A stretch of 9,487 nucleotides of DNA from Cyanobacteria bacterium T3Sed10_344R1 (GCA_003566335.1 PXDR01000509.1:1-9487), one strand, 5' to 3'; shown: positions 1 through 6,980, numbered from the stretch's first letter. The notes: generated from the letters alone by a model not told the origin. Translations and numbers: made by a program.

Positions 1-300
1 CCCTTCAGTCTCGGCATATTCTGCCAAGCCCGCCTGCCAAAAGCGGGCAAAGGTGCCATTAGCTTGCCACTCTTGAAAGCGGTCATGAACCGTGCTGGAG
101 GCCCCTAAACTCTGGGGCAAAGCATTCCACTGACAGCCAGTGAACATGACATAGAAAATGGCGTCTAAGGCCTGACGGTCATCCATCCGAGGTCGTCCAC
201 CTTTGGATTTCGGCGGCTCTTCTGGAATCAAGGGCTGGAGCCTTTCCCACAATGCATCAGGGACTTGATATCGAGGGCTAATTTCAGGGGTGGTCGTCAT
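1..300 (-). CDS. IS5-family transposase, N-terminal part (cut by window edge)
   Basis: Reading the minus strand from the ATG at 300 gives 100 uninterrupted codons that continue past the left edge. The protein opens MTTTPEISPRYQVPDALWER and contains LQPLIPEEPPKSKGGRPRMD, then DRQALDAIFYVMFTGCQWNA and a segment ending FQEWQANGTFARFWQA. This is the typical N-terminal helical, DNA-binding region (DUF4096-like) of IS5-type transposases of the IS427/IS1031 kind. The family cuts and pastes DNA with a DDE RNase H-like domain. None of the catalytic acidic residues is reached here, because the first lies just beyond about residue 100. No Shine-Dalgarno sequence precedes the ATG, which is common for transposases. 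In related elements the full protein is often made from two ORFs by frameshifting, and this cannot be judged here. Family assignment is firm; subgroup and intactness are unknown. Confidence 0.88.
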   Translation of the reverse strand, partial: MTTTPEISPRYQVPDALWERLQPLIPEEPPKSKGGRPRMDDRQALDAIFYVMFTGCQWNALPQSLGASSTVHDRFQEWQANGTFARFWQAGLAEYAETEG

Positions 301-351
301 AGCAGTAGTCTTGGTTACACTTTCACGCTATCGCTAGGCAGCCTTGAGGCC

Positions 352-365
352 ATCCGTTTTCGGAT
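352..365. repeat. Short perfect palindrome near the IS end
   Basis: ATCCG, a TTTT loop, then CGGAT form a 5-bp stem hairpin upstream of the transposase start. It may be part of the IS terminus or a transposase-gene control hairpin. Nothing else supports a function. Confidence 0.35.
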
Positions 366-417
366 AGATTCTAAGTGGGTGAGGTGAGCCCAGTCCGTGC
401 AGGCTTGACCGAGCTAA

Positions 418-512
418 GCAGAGAGGGAATGGTGAAGTGGGGAACCGTTTTTCATGGCATCCTCGGTTTCTGAGTGGTATCTGAGCTTGAGGATGCCGGT
501 TCCCTTCTCTGC
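418..512. repeat. Long interrupted inverted repeat (three nested stems)
   Basis: Three nested complementary blocks occur in matching order: GCAGAGA (418-424) with TCTCTGC (506-512), GGGAACC (440-446) with GGTTCCC (498-504), and GGCATCCTC (456-464) with GAGGATGCC (489-497). The right arm is almost continuous (489-512, one unpaired T). The left arm carries two extra segments, 425-439 and 447-455, that would form bulges. The central loop is 24 nt. Together this gives 23 paired positions in the space between the IS end and the stop codon of the STAND gene. It could be a structured RNA, a 3' processing or stability element of the STAND mRNA, a MITE-like remnant or an IS-end structure. There is no U-run on either side, so it is not a standard intrinsic terminator. 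The pairing is seen directly; the role is unknown. Confidence 0.5.
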
Positions 513-540
513 TGTCAAATCCCTGGATGAACTGCGCTCT

Positions 541-558
541 AAGCGTTGTAGACCGCTT
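541..558. repeat. Small hairpin just downstream of the STAND gene stop
   Basis: AAGCG (541-545) and CGCTT (554-558) flank an 8-nt loop, starting 14 bp after the stop codon at 573 when read on the minus strand. It lacks a T-tract, so it is at best a weak 3'-end element of the STAND transcript. Confidence 0.25.
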
Positions 559-572
559 CACCTCAACTTTCG

Positions 573-3500
573 TCAGTCAAGCAGGTTATCGTGTGGGTTA
601 CTTGTGAGCCCCCCTTGCCTGAGCCTGGGGCCATTTTCGGGGAGTGTTTCCTGAGCTCCAAGTGTAATCAAAGCGCCTTTTTGGGCTGCTGTTAGACCCG
701 TGGCGTTAGTAATGTCCATCCCTTCATAGGGGCGGGGCATTCGTAGAATGCGATCGCAACGGTAAATCGGGCCATCCGATCCAACTTGTCGTTGCCAGAC
801 CCGAATCGTTCCATCTTGACTACAGCTAATTAACTGTTGAGCATCGGCACTAAAGCAAAGATGGCGCACCCACTTATGGTGGCCCACCAAGGTTTGATGA
901 CAGCGTCGGGTTTTGAGGTGCCACAGCTTGATGTGGGTATCGCCGCTACAGGTCGCTAGCCATGCTCCATCGGGGCTAAAAGCCGTTGATAGCACCAGGC
1001 TGTCGTGGGTGCCAAGTACCGTGCATTGATTCAACTTGATGTCCCACAGCATGATGTAGCCATTGGAGCCTGTACTCACTAAGAAGCGACCATCGGGGCT
1101 AAAGGCCACTCCTCGCACCCACATCCCCTTACAGGCCAGGGTCTGGACGCAGACTTGGCGATCTAAATCCCAAATTCGCACCGTTTGATCCTGACTGCCG
1201 CTGGCTGCACGCCGACCATCGGGGCTAATGGCAGCGCTCCAGATCCCGCCTTCATGGCCTTGTAGTACCCCGATACAGGTGTGGGTTTCGGTTGACCACA
1301 GCCGAAGCGTGCCATCCAGGCTGCTGCTCACAAGTAGGGCACGGTCGGGACAAAACCCAACCGACCAAACTTCGTGACTGTGTTCTGACCAAGTGGTGAC
1401 CAATTCCCCGGTCTGCCGATCCCAGAGACGCACGGTGCAATCTTCGCCGCCGCTGGCAATCCAGCGCCCGTCTGCACTGACCGCCACCGAAAGTACCCAC
1501 CCCTGATTCCCGCTCAAAGCTTGGGGCACACCAGGGCTGACCCTTGACCAGAGCCGCACCTGGCGGTCTTGGCCACCGCTGACAAGATGGGTGCCGTCGG
1601 GGGTGAGGGCCACTGACCAGATACCACCGTTGTAGCCCTGCAGCACCCGCAAGGTTTTCTTCCCCTGGCTATCCCACAACCGCACCGACTGATCTTCGCT
1701 ACTGCTGGCCAGGGTGCGACCATCAGGGCTAAAGGCAATCTTAGAAACCCAGCTTGTATGGCCTTGTAACACCCAGTTCAATTGTCCACTAGGCCAGTCC
1801 CATAGGCGGATAGATCGGTCTTGACTGCCACTGGCTAGGCAGCGGCCATCGGGTCGAAAAGCGACAGAACGGACTGGCTCAGTATGGCTATGCAGGCGAC
1901 GAATTTCAGTTTTGCTGGCTACCCGCCACAAGCCTATGGAGCCATCATGCTGGCCACTCGCGAGGGTTTGACCATCAGGACTAAAAGCAATTGACCAGAC
2001 TTTCGATAAGGTGGGAATTGCCTCTCCAATCCCGGTCTCCAAGTTCCACAGCCGAATTGTGCCGTCATAGCTCCCGCTTGCCAGTTGATGGTGAGCCAAG
2101 CTGCGGGTTAGGGATTGACCGGGCTGAAGATAGCCCTGGGGCGCGAAGGCCACCGACCGGACTTCGTCCTGGTGACCAGCCAAACAGTGCAGTAGGGTCT
2201 GCTGCTGCACTGACCAGACCCAAATCTGGTGATCTTCGCCCCCGCAGGCCAGAAATCGACCGTCGGGACTGAAGGCCAGAGAGAACACCCGACCCGAGGA
2301 GCCTTGCAGTTGGCCGCAGCGTTCCCCGGTGACCAGATTCCACAAATCCACCGTGCCGTTGGCGCTGCTTGCCAAGAGTTGGTTATTGGGGCTAATTGCC
2401 ACAGACCAACACCAACCGTCTTGGGCTTTCAGCGTCAGCAGGGGTTGGGCATCGGCCACTCGCCAGACGTGAATTTCATAGCTGATATCGCTTGCGGCCA
2501 GGAGCTGTCCGTCGGGACTGAAGGCGACAGACAGCACCTGGCTAAAGGTGTGCTTGAATACAGCCCGAGACAGGTCAGTCCGGGCGAAATTGCTGTACTG
2601 GAGACTGCTTTCTTGGAGATAGGCTTGCCAAAGGGTGAGGCCGGAAAAGTCCCAACCATGCAGACTGATGGGCAACTGCTGCAACAGGTTTAAGACATTG
2701 CCGCTGGCATAGCTCTGACGGCCCTGCTTACGCCAGAGATTGAGCCGCTGGCGCAATTGCGCTGCCAGGGTTTGGGGACTGTGCTGGCCCAGTAGACGCT
2801 GGAGGATGGGGTGCAGGATGAGTCGGGTCTGGGTCTGGCGGATGTAGTCTTTCGCTTGGGCCAAAATTAGGGCATGGGCGTGCAACAGAACCGCTTCACC
2901 GTCAGAATGCTGGAGCTCTTGGCTGACTCGATCCACCAACCAGTTTGTTAAATATTCCAGGACGACAGGCTGGAGCCGGAACTGCGTGCTTTGCCCTGTG
3001 CTTTGCCCTACTGAACTCAGGTAAGCGTCGCGCTCCAGCAAAGAACGGCGTTCGAGGGCCGTTAGCGTAGCAATTAGATCGCCTAAGGCTAGGGGGGTGA
3101 TCAAGTTGGCTCGCAGTTGAGGCAGGGTAACCGGCTCTCGATGGATGGCTAGCCAAACCATGACCTGCTGCTCTAGGGAGGACAGACGCCCAATTTGGCT
3201 GGCCAGCAGGGCTCGAATATCGCTAAACACCGCTTCTCCCTGGGTTAGCGCCTGGGTAAACGGGCTAAGCTGTCCGGCAAAAAAGTCCTGAATGATTGGG
3301 GCCACCATTTTGAGGGCCAGAGGGTTGCCAGAATAGTGGTTGACCAGGTTATGCCAGTCTTGGGCGTCGCCGTTGAAGTGACCTTGGTCTGCTAATAAAG
3401 CGCGCCCGACTTGGGGCGATACCCCCTGGAGTCGCAGGGATCGCACTGGTAGGGTTGCGCCTGCTTGGGTCGCTATTTCCCTAGGTTTTTCTCGACTGGT

Positions 3501-4322
3501 CACGAGAACGGTGCTTTGATGCAGGGTACTACTGAGGCTGTGCAGTAGCTGACCGTAGGTTTCGTAGCCGGGTTGATAGGTGCCGGTGACATCTCCAGGT
3601 CGCAGCAGGGTTTCAAAGTTGTCCAGCACCAATAAACAGCGGTGGCGGCGCAGCCCGTCTAGAAGCGATCGCAGCAAGGTATCAAAGGTTGGCCTGGCAT
3701 TGTCTCCATAAGCTTGGGGTGGGGCGATGATCTGCAGCAGGTCTTGGAGCAGCTCGGTGACCGGTGGATTGTTGCGCAGGCAGCGCCAGACGACGACCTC
3801 AAATTCCCCTTGCAGGTGCTGAACTAGCTTGGCTGACAGGGTGGTTTTCCCGATCCCCCCCATGCCAAACACCCCAACGAGGCGACAGCGATCTTGCTCA
3901 ATCCAGTCCTGTAGTTGACTGAGTTCAGCGGTTCGACCGTAGAAGCGGCTGGCATCAATGGCTTCTCCCCAGGAGACCTTTGGCAGCGCAATATCCGCAG
4001 TAGAGACGAGGTTGTCAGGGGATCCAGGGCGGAGATGGGCAGCGTGATACCGGGTCAAGACAGCTTTGAGGGTGCGCTTCCCGACCGGTTCTTCCAGGAT
4101 GCGGGATAAGGTTTGCCACAGGTCTGCCCCTACCTGTTTGATGTAGCCCAGTTCATACCCCACTTCAACGGCTAAATCAAAGTAGGTGCGATCGCACCAA
4201 GCATGACGAATAATGCTGGCCTGGAGGGAACTCAGCCCCGTGCTTCCGTCAGCGAGTAGCACCTGTTCCACCAGTGCGATCGCATCATCATCCGTCATGG
4301 TGGCAGGCACAGCAGAAGTCAT
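573..4322 (-). CDS. STAND ATPase: vMAP-type N-terminal domain, NB-ARC, 14 WD40 blades
   Basis: This is a 1249-residue signalling ATPase when counted from the ATG at 4322. Residues 9-94 resemble the N-terminal HTH domain of vWA-MoxR-associated (vMAP-M9-like) proteins, with YIKQVGADLWQTLSRILEEP as the signature. The NB-ARC core has the P-loop GVFGMGGIGKTT (150-161), Walker B LLVLDNFE (230-237), a TSRE sensor (275-278) and GNPLAL (332-337), followed by a winged-helix-like region. About seven pentapeptide units (556-592) lead into 14 WD40 blades (595-1177), enough for two seven-bladed propellers. The tail contains RPYEGMDITNATGLT, a conserved ending in cyanobacterial relatives. STAND proteins of this plan are thought to sense ligands with the propeller and oligomerise on ATP binding; the ligand and output are unknown here. 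Start choice: an in-frame TTG at 4385 extends the frame by 21 residues and an ATG lies at 4298. None has a good ribosome binding site, and homology begins around 4298. Confidence 0.93.
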   Translation of the reverse strand: MTSAVPATMTDDDAIALVEQVLLADGSTGLSSLQASIIRHAWCDRTYFDLAVEVGYELGYIKQVGADLWQTLSRILEEPVGKRTLKAVLTRYHAAHLRPGSPDNLVSTADIALPKVSWGEAIDASRFYGRTAELSQLQDWIEQDRCRLVGVFGMGGIGKTTLSAKLVQHLQGEFEVVVWRCLRNNPPVTELLQDLLQIIAPPQAYGDNARPTFDTLLRSLLDGLRRHRCLLVLDNFETLLRPGDVTGTYQPGYETYGQLLHSLSSTLHQSTVLVTSREKPREIATQAGATLPVRSLRLQGVSPQVGRALLADQGHFNGDAQDWHNLVNHYSGNPLALKMVAPIIQDFFAGQLSPFTQALTQGEAVFSDIRALLASQIGRLSSLEQQVMVWLAIHREPVTLPQLRANLITPLALGDLIATLTALERRSLLERDAYLSSVGQSTGQSTQFRLQPVVLEYLTNWLVDRVSQELQHSDGEAVLLHAHALILAQAKDYIRQTQTRLILHPILQRLLGQHSPQTLAAQLRQRLNLWRKQGRQSYASGNVLNLLQQLPISLHGWDFSGLTLWQAYLQESSLQYSNFARTDLSRAVFKHTFSQVLSVAFSPDGQLLAASDISYEIHVWRVADAQPLLTLKAQDGWCWSVAISPNNQLLASSANGTVDLWNLVTGERCGQLQGSSGRVFSLAFSPDGRFLACGGEDHQIWVWSVQQQTLLHCLAGHQDEVRSVAFAPQGYLQPGQSLTRSLAHHQLASGSYDGTIRLWNLETGIGEAIPTLSKVWSIAFSPDGQTLASGQHDGSIGLWRVASKTEIRRLHSHTEPVRSVAFRPDGRCLASGSQDRSIRLWDWPSGQLNWVLQGHTSWVSKIAFSPDGRTLASSSEDQSVRLWDSQGKKTLRVLQGYNGGIWSVALTPDGTHLVSGGQDRQVRLWSRVSPGVPQALSGNQGWVLSVAVSADGRWIASGGEDCTVRLWDRQTGELVTTWSEHSHEVWSVGFCPDRALLVSSSLDGTLRLWSTETHTCIGVLQGHEGGIWSAAISPDGRRAASGSQDQTVRIWDLDRQVCVQTLACKGMWVRGVAFSPDGRFLVSTGSNGYIMLWDIKLNQCTVLGTHDSLVLSTAFSPDGAWLATCSGDTHIKLWHLKTRRCHQTLVGHHKWVRHLCFSADAQQLISCSQDGTIRVWQRQVGSDGPIYRCDRILRMPRPYEGMDITNATGLTAAQKGALITLGAQETLPENGPRLRQGGLTSNPHDNLLD
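792..2540 (-). repeat. WD40-coding tandem repeat block (14 units)
   Basis: This stretch encodes the 14 blades, each with a core like VRSVAFSPDGxxLASGSxD followed by a hydrophobic-LW ending. From blade 6 through blade 13 the spacing is essentially fixed at 42 residues, i.e. 126 bp (one step is 41), covering roughly 1002-1880. Earlier blades are less regular, and blade 4 holds an insertion of about 17 residues (coded near 2088-2138, rich in Gln, Ser and Leu) between its first and second strands. At the DNA level the recurring CCATCGGGGCTAAA-like string shows residual repeat identity. Confidence 0.85.
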
Positions 4323-4458
4323 GGGGGCGACATCATCAGGGATGTGTTCAAATTTACTCAAACTCCTGAAACTACGACCAGGCAAGGCTTTTGCCGAGGC
4401 TCACAGAGCTAATCCTAGTTAAGGACGGGGCGGCACTTTGTTACCTCTGCAACAGTTC

Positions 4459-4470
4459 GGCGGAACCGCC
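4459..4470. repeat. Perfect palindrome GGCGGAACCGCC
   Basis: A 12-bp perfect palindrome lies in the divergent intergenic region, next to related GTTCGG/GGTTC strings at 4455-4460 and 4480-4490. It is a plausible regulator-binding site, but no family can be named. Confidence 0.35.
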
Positions 4471-4485
4471 CGCCCAGACGGTTCT

Positions 4486-4517
4486 GGTTCGGCCATTTTT
4501 CGCACCTTGACCGAACC
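4486..4517 (+). promoter_or_regulatory. Inverted repeat GGTTCGG/CCGAACC, candidate operator or leader hairpin
   Basis: GGTTCGG (4486-4492) and CCGAACC (4511-4517) are perfect 7-bp inverted copies with an 18-nt spacer. The right arm overlaps a TTGACC hexamer (4507-4512) that could serve as a -35 box. An operator for a repressor of the downstream uptake operon would fit. A leader-RNA hairpin is the alternative. Confidence 0.35.
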
Positions 4518-4532
4518 TAATGGTTGGGGCAG

Positions 4533-4549
4533 GGCTGATAGGCTCAGCC
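4533..4549 (+). repeat. Leader hairpin GGCTGA/TCAGCC
   Basis: GGCTGA (4533-4538) pairs with TCAGCC (4544-4549) around a 5-nt loop, about 47 bp ahead of the lipoprotein start. It probably lies in or near the operon's 5' leader. No T-run follows. Confidence 0.3.
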
Positions 4550-4580
4550 TAATCATTCCAGTCTGTTTTCCCCATTGCCT

Positions 4581-4589
4581 GAAGGAGAG
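4581..4589 (+). promoter_or_regulatory. Ribosome binding site of the solute-binding lipoprotein
   Basis: GAAGGAGAG sits 6 bp ahead of the ATG at 4596. It decides the start against an in-frame upstream ATG at 4575, which would place this site inside the coding region and extend the signal peptide by seven residues. Confidence 0.75.
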
Positions 4590-4595
4590 TGTTCT

Positions 4596-5756
4596 ATGGC
4601 TACCCCGGCCTTATCCGTGACCCGCCGCCAAGTGTTGCGAGGACTGCTAGCCACCAGCGCCTTTGGACTGACCGTGAAACTGGGAGGCTGTGGCGATAGC
4701 CCAATTGCCGATGACGGGACTGACACCCTAACCGCTGGCTTTGTCTATGTCGGCCCCAGGGATGACTATGGCTATAACCAAGCCCATGCCCAAGGTCGAG
4801 ATGGGTTAGCGGATGTGCCCAATCTGAGCGCTTTTGACGAAGCCAACGTGCCCGAAACCCAGGCCGTGCAAGAAACCATGCGCAGCATGATTGACCTGGA
4901 TGGGGCTTCAGTCATTTTTGCCACGTCTTTTGGCTACTTTGAGCCCCATGTGCTCAGCTTGGCGGAAGAATTCCCTGACGTGCAGTTCTTCCACTGCGGC
5001 GGGCTGTATGAAGAAGGGGTTCATCCGGATAATGTCGGCAGCTACTTTGGCTACATTGACGAAGCCCAGTACATTGCCGGGATTGTGGCTGCCCACACCT
5101 CAGAAACCAAGCGCCTGGGATTTATCGGGGCCATCCCCATTCCCCAGGTGTTGCGCAATATCAACAGCTTTACCTTAGGGGCGCGCAGCGTTGACCCCAG
5201 CGTGACCACCCAGGTGATTTTCACCGGAGATTGGGCTGCACCGGTGCGCGAAGCCGAAGCCGCCAACAGCATGATCGACCAGGGGGTTGATGTGCTGACC
5301 TGCCATGTGGATAGTCCCAGGGTGGTGATTGAAACAGCGGAACGGCGCGGGGTGTTTTCCTCGGGGTACCACGCCAGCCAAGCTGAACTGGCTCCCAATG
5401 GATACCTGACTGGAGCTGAGTGGGACTGGACAAGTGTTTACCGGAACTACATTACTTGGCTCCAAGAGGGCAAAACCCTGATGAATGGCGGCATTCCCCA
5501 TCTAGTTCGCGGCGGTCTTGGCGATGGGTTTGTCAAGCTATCGGACTACGGCTCGGCGGTGAGCGATACCGCAAAGCAGGAGGCAGAGGACGCTAAGGCA
5601 GGGCTGCTGTCTGGCGATCTGGTGATTTATGCCGGAGAAATCCAGGACAACCGGGGCAATACGGTAGTGGCCCAGAACGAAGCCTTGGGGCAGACGGCCA
5701 TTGAACTAGAGCAAATGGACTGGCTGATTGAGGGGGTCAGCGGCAGTGTCAGCTAA
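4596..5756 (+). CDS. BMP/PnrA-type ABC importer solute-binding lipoprotein
   Basis: A 386-residue protein of the BMP family (Med/PnrA-like periplasmic-binding fold), which captures the solute outside the inner membrane and delivers it to the permease pair encoded next. Its N-terminus has a twin-arginine-like motif TRRQVLRGL (Arg10, Arg11), a hydrophobic stretch and a lipobox LGGC with Cys32 as the probable lipidated residue, suggesting a membrane-anchored lipoprotein that may use the Tat route. Family landmarks are DDYGYNQAHAQGRDG near 56-70, a region including SFGYFEPHVLSLAEEFPDV, GYIDEAQYIAGIVAAH followed by LGFIGAIPIPQVLRN, and SSGYHASQAELAPNGYLTGA. Studied relatives bind purines or nucleosides (Treponema PnrA) and similar compounds, so the substrate here is unknown but may be nucleobase-like. 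It heads a likely five-gene operon with a clear ribosome binding site. Family is firm; ligand is inference. Confidence 0.92.
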   Translation: MATPALSVTRRQVLRGLLATSAFGLTVKLGGCGDSPIADDGTDTLTAGFVYVGPRDDYGYNQAHAQGRDGLADVPNLSAFDEANVPETQAVQETMRSMIDLDGASVIFATSFGYFEPHVLSLAEEFPDVQFFHCGGLYEEGVHPDNVGSYFGYIDEAQYIAGIVAAHTSETKRLGFIGAIPIPQVLRNINSFTLGARSVDPSVTTQVIFTGDWAAPVREAEAANSMIDQGVDVLTCHVDSPRVVIETAERRGVFSSGYHASQAELAPNGYLTGAEWDWTSVYRNYITWLQEGKTLMNGGIPHLVRGGLGDGFVKLSDYGSAVSDTAKQEAEDAKAGLLSGDLVIYAGEIQDNRGNTVVAQNEALGQTAIELEQMDWLIEGVSGSVS

Positions 5757-5806
5757 GGATGACGCCCGCGCAGCTAACGCGCTCTAACGTGACTCGTTTT
5801 GGCTTT

Positions 5807-5823
5807 GAAATCTTCAGAAATCT
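5807..5823 (+). repeat. Direct repeat GAAATCT x2
   Basis: GAAATCT at 5807-5813 recurs at 5817-5823, 10 bp apart, in the 79-bp gap before the first permease. This gap lacks a Shine-Dalgarno sequence. The repeat could be a helical-turn-spaced binding site or chance. Confidence 0.25.
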
Positions 5824-5835
5824 CCCCTAGATGCC

Positions 5836-6933
5836 ATGACTGACAGCCTACGCAGATCGCTTGCAAACCTGTATATTCCCTTGGGGTCACTGCTGGCCGC
5901 CCTGATAATCTTTGGCGGGTTCTGCGCCCTGGCGGGGGCCAACCCCTTTGGGGTCTATCACTCGATTTATCGCGCGGCTTTTGGCAGTTGGAGCTCGTTT
6001 CAAAACACCTTGACCCAAGCCTCGCCCCTGATGCTGAGTTCCCTCTGTACAGCCCTACCGGCCCGTTTGGGACTGGTGATCATTGGCAATGAGGGGGCGA
6101 TTGTCATGGGCGGCTTGGCCGCAGTGGTCAGTGGGCTGGCCCTGTCTGACTGGGGGGCTGCTTCGCCCGTCGTGCAGATCGGCATGGCCCTGGCAGCAAT
6201 GGGGTTGGGCGGTCTGTGGATTGCGTTGGTCGGCGCTTTGCGCCACTACCGGGCGGTGAATGAAACCATTAGCAGCTTGCTGCTGAACTACATTGCGATC
6301 GCATTGCTCAACCACTTGATCAATGGCCCGCTTAAAGACCCTAGCTCCCTGAATAATCCGGCGACCTATCCGATTCCGGCAGTACATATGCTGGGGAACT
6401 TGCCGGGCAGCCGAGTTCACTATGGGTTGATTTTTGGCTTAGTGGCCTGCGGCATTGCCTATTTCCTGATCCAGCGAACCACCTTTGGGTTTGCGGCGCG
6501 CACCACTGGGGGCAACCTGCGGGCGGCCAAGATTGCCGGATTGCCCGTGGGTCAGCTCACCTTGATCATTTGCTTCCTGGGCGGAGCCTGCGCTGGACTG
6601 GCTGGCATGGTCGAAGTGGCCGCGATCCACGGTCGGGCTAATGCCGCCCTGAATGCGGGCTATGGCTACAGCGGCGTTTTAGTGGCGTTTATTGCCCGTC
6701 AAAACCCGATTGCGGCCACGGTGGTTGCCCTCTTACTGGGCGGCATTTTGGCCAGTGGCGGCATTCTACAACGGGCCCACAGCTTACCGGATGCCACGGT
6801 GCTGGTGTTTCAAGGCATTGTCTTTTTGAGTGTGCTCTACGGCGACTCATTGCAGGGGCGGTTGTCTGGCTTGATGCAACGGTTCCGGCGGCAGCCTGTC
6901 CCGCCTCCAGCCCCAATTGGGCCTCTAGTTTAA
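5836..6933 (+). CDS. ABC importer permease 1 (BPD_transp_2, YufP/PnrD-like)
   Basis: A 365-residue inner-membrane permease of the branched-chain/monosaccharide/nucleoside superfamily, the usual partner of BMP binding proteins. The first membrane segment is at about 14-35, and several more follow to about 340. Family landmarks are IIGNEGAIVMGGLAA (82-96), NETISSLLLNYIA (142-154) and the cytoplasmic loop FGFAARTTGGNLRAAKIAGL (217-236), which in this family contacts the ATPase. The C-terminus ends in a short Arg- and Pro-rich tail. Start: the ATG at 5836 has no Shine-Dalgarno sequence, and an out-of-frame ATG at 5831 overlaps its leader, so translation may depend on reinitiation or coupling. It lies 79 bp after the lipoprotein gene and 47 bp before permease 2, and should form a heterodimer with that protein. 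Confidence 0.92.
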   Translation: MTDSLRRSLANLYIPLGSLLAALIIFGGFCALAGANPFGVYHSIYRAAFGSWSSFQNTLTQASPLMLSSLCTALPARLGLVIIGNEGAIVMGGLAAVVSGLALSDWGAASPVVQIGMALAAMGLGGLWIALVGALRHYRAVNETISSLLLNYIAIALLNHLINGPLKDPSSLNNPATYPIPAVHMLGNLPGSRVHYGLIFGLVACGIAYFLIQRTTFGFAARTTGGNLRAAKIAGLPVGQLTLIICFLGGACAGLAGMVEVAAIHGRANAALNAGYGYSGVLVAFIARQNPIAATVVALLLGGILASGGILQRAHSLPDATVLVFQGIVFLSVLYGDSLQGRLSGLMQRFRRQPVPPPAPIGPLV

Positions 6934-6963
6934 CCGTCCCCACCGCTGTTCATCCATGTCATC

Positions 6964-6970
6964 AAGGAGA
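6964..6970 (+). promoter_or_regulatory. Ribosome binding site of permease 2
   Basis: AAGGAGA ends 10 bp ahead of the ATG at 6981. It is one of three strong sites in the operon (lipoprotein, permease 2, formamidase). The first permease and the AH_C gene lack one. Confidence 0.65.
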
Positions 6971-6980
6971 CTTCAACACA

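Larger units (their letters stand above)
1..374 (-). mobile_element. End of an IS5-like insertion sequence (right limit approximate)
   Basis: The transposase start at 300 implies that the element's transposase-proximal terminus lies shortly to its right. I could not define a terminal inverted repeat, because the other end is outside the window. A small perfect palindrome, ATCCG-TTTT-CGGAT at 352-365, followed by CTAA at 371-374 (the YTAR-type target favoured by several IS5 members), makes a boundary near 365-374 reasonable. That placement is inference only. The element could also extend into the structured region at 418-512. Confidence 0.45.
4323..4595. promoter_or_regulatory. Divergent intergenic control region
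   Basis: This stretch separates the minus-strand STAND gene from the plus-strand transport operon and must hold the promoters of both. If the STAND gene starts at the TTG at 4385, the region shrinks to about 210 bp. I see no convincing sigma-70 promoter pair. A TTGACC at 4507-4512 resembles a -35 box but has no good -10 at 16-18 bp. Several short inverted repeats cluster between 4455 and 4549 and are listed separately. Confidence 0.5.

Noticed and set aside
334..561. 75-codon minus-strand frame between the transposase and the STAND gene
   Set aside because: It has a low-complexity, Arg/Pro/Ser-rich translation with no recognisable family, no ribosome binding site, and it runs straight through the inverted repeat at 418-512, which better explains the region.
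454..654. 66-codon plus-strand frame overlapping the 3' end of the STAND gene
   Set aside because: It overlaps the antisense of a well-supported coding region and the inverted repeat, and its translation resembles no protein family.
2229..2693. 154-codon plus-strand frame inside the STAND gene
   Set aside because: It is antisense to the WD40 blades; the absence of stops follows from the GC-rich repeated codons on the other strand.
4299..4385. Extended N-terminus of the STAND protein from the TTG at 4385
   Set aside because: The extra 21 residues are not part of the recognisable N-terminal domain, and TTG without a ribosome binding site is less likely than the ATG at 4322 or 4298.
4440..4453. 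Possible NtcA site: GTT-N8-AAC
   Set aside because: The consensus is GTA-N8-TAC. This variant has weak half-sites and no TAN3T-type -10 box about 22 bp downstream, so nitrogen control by NtcA is not supported by sequence alone.
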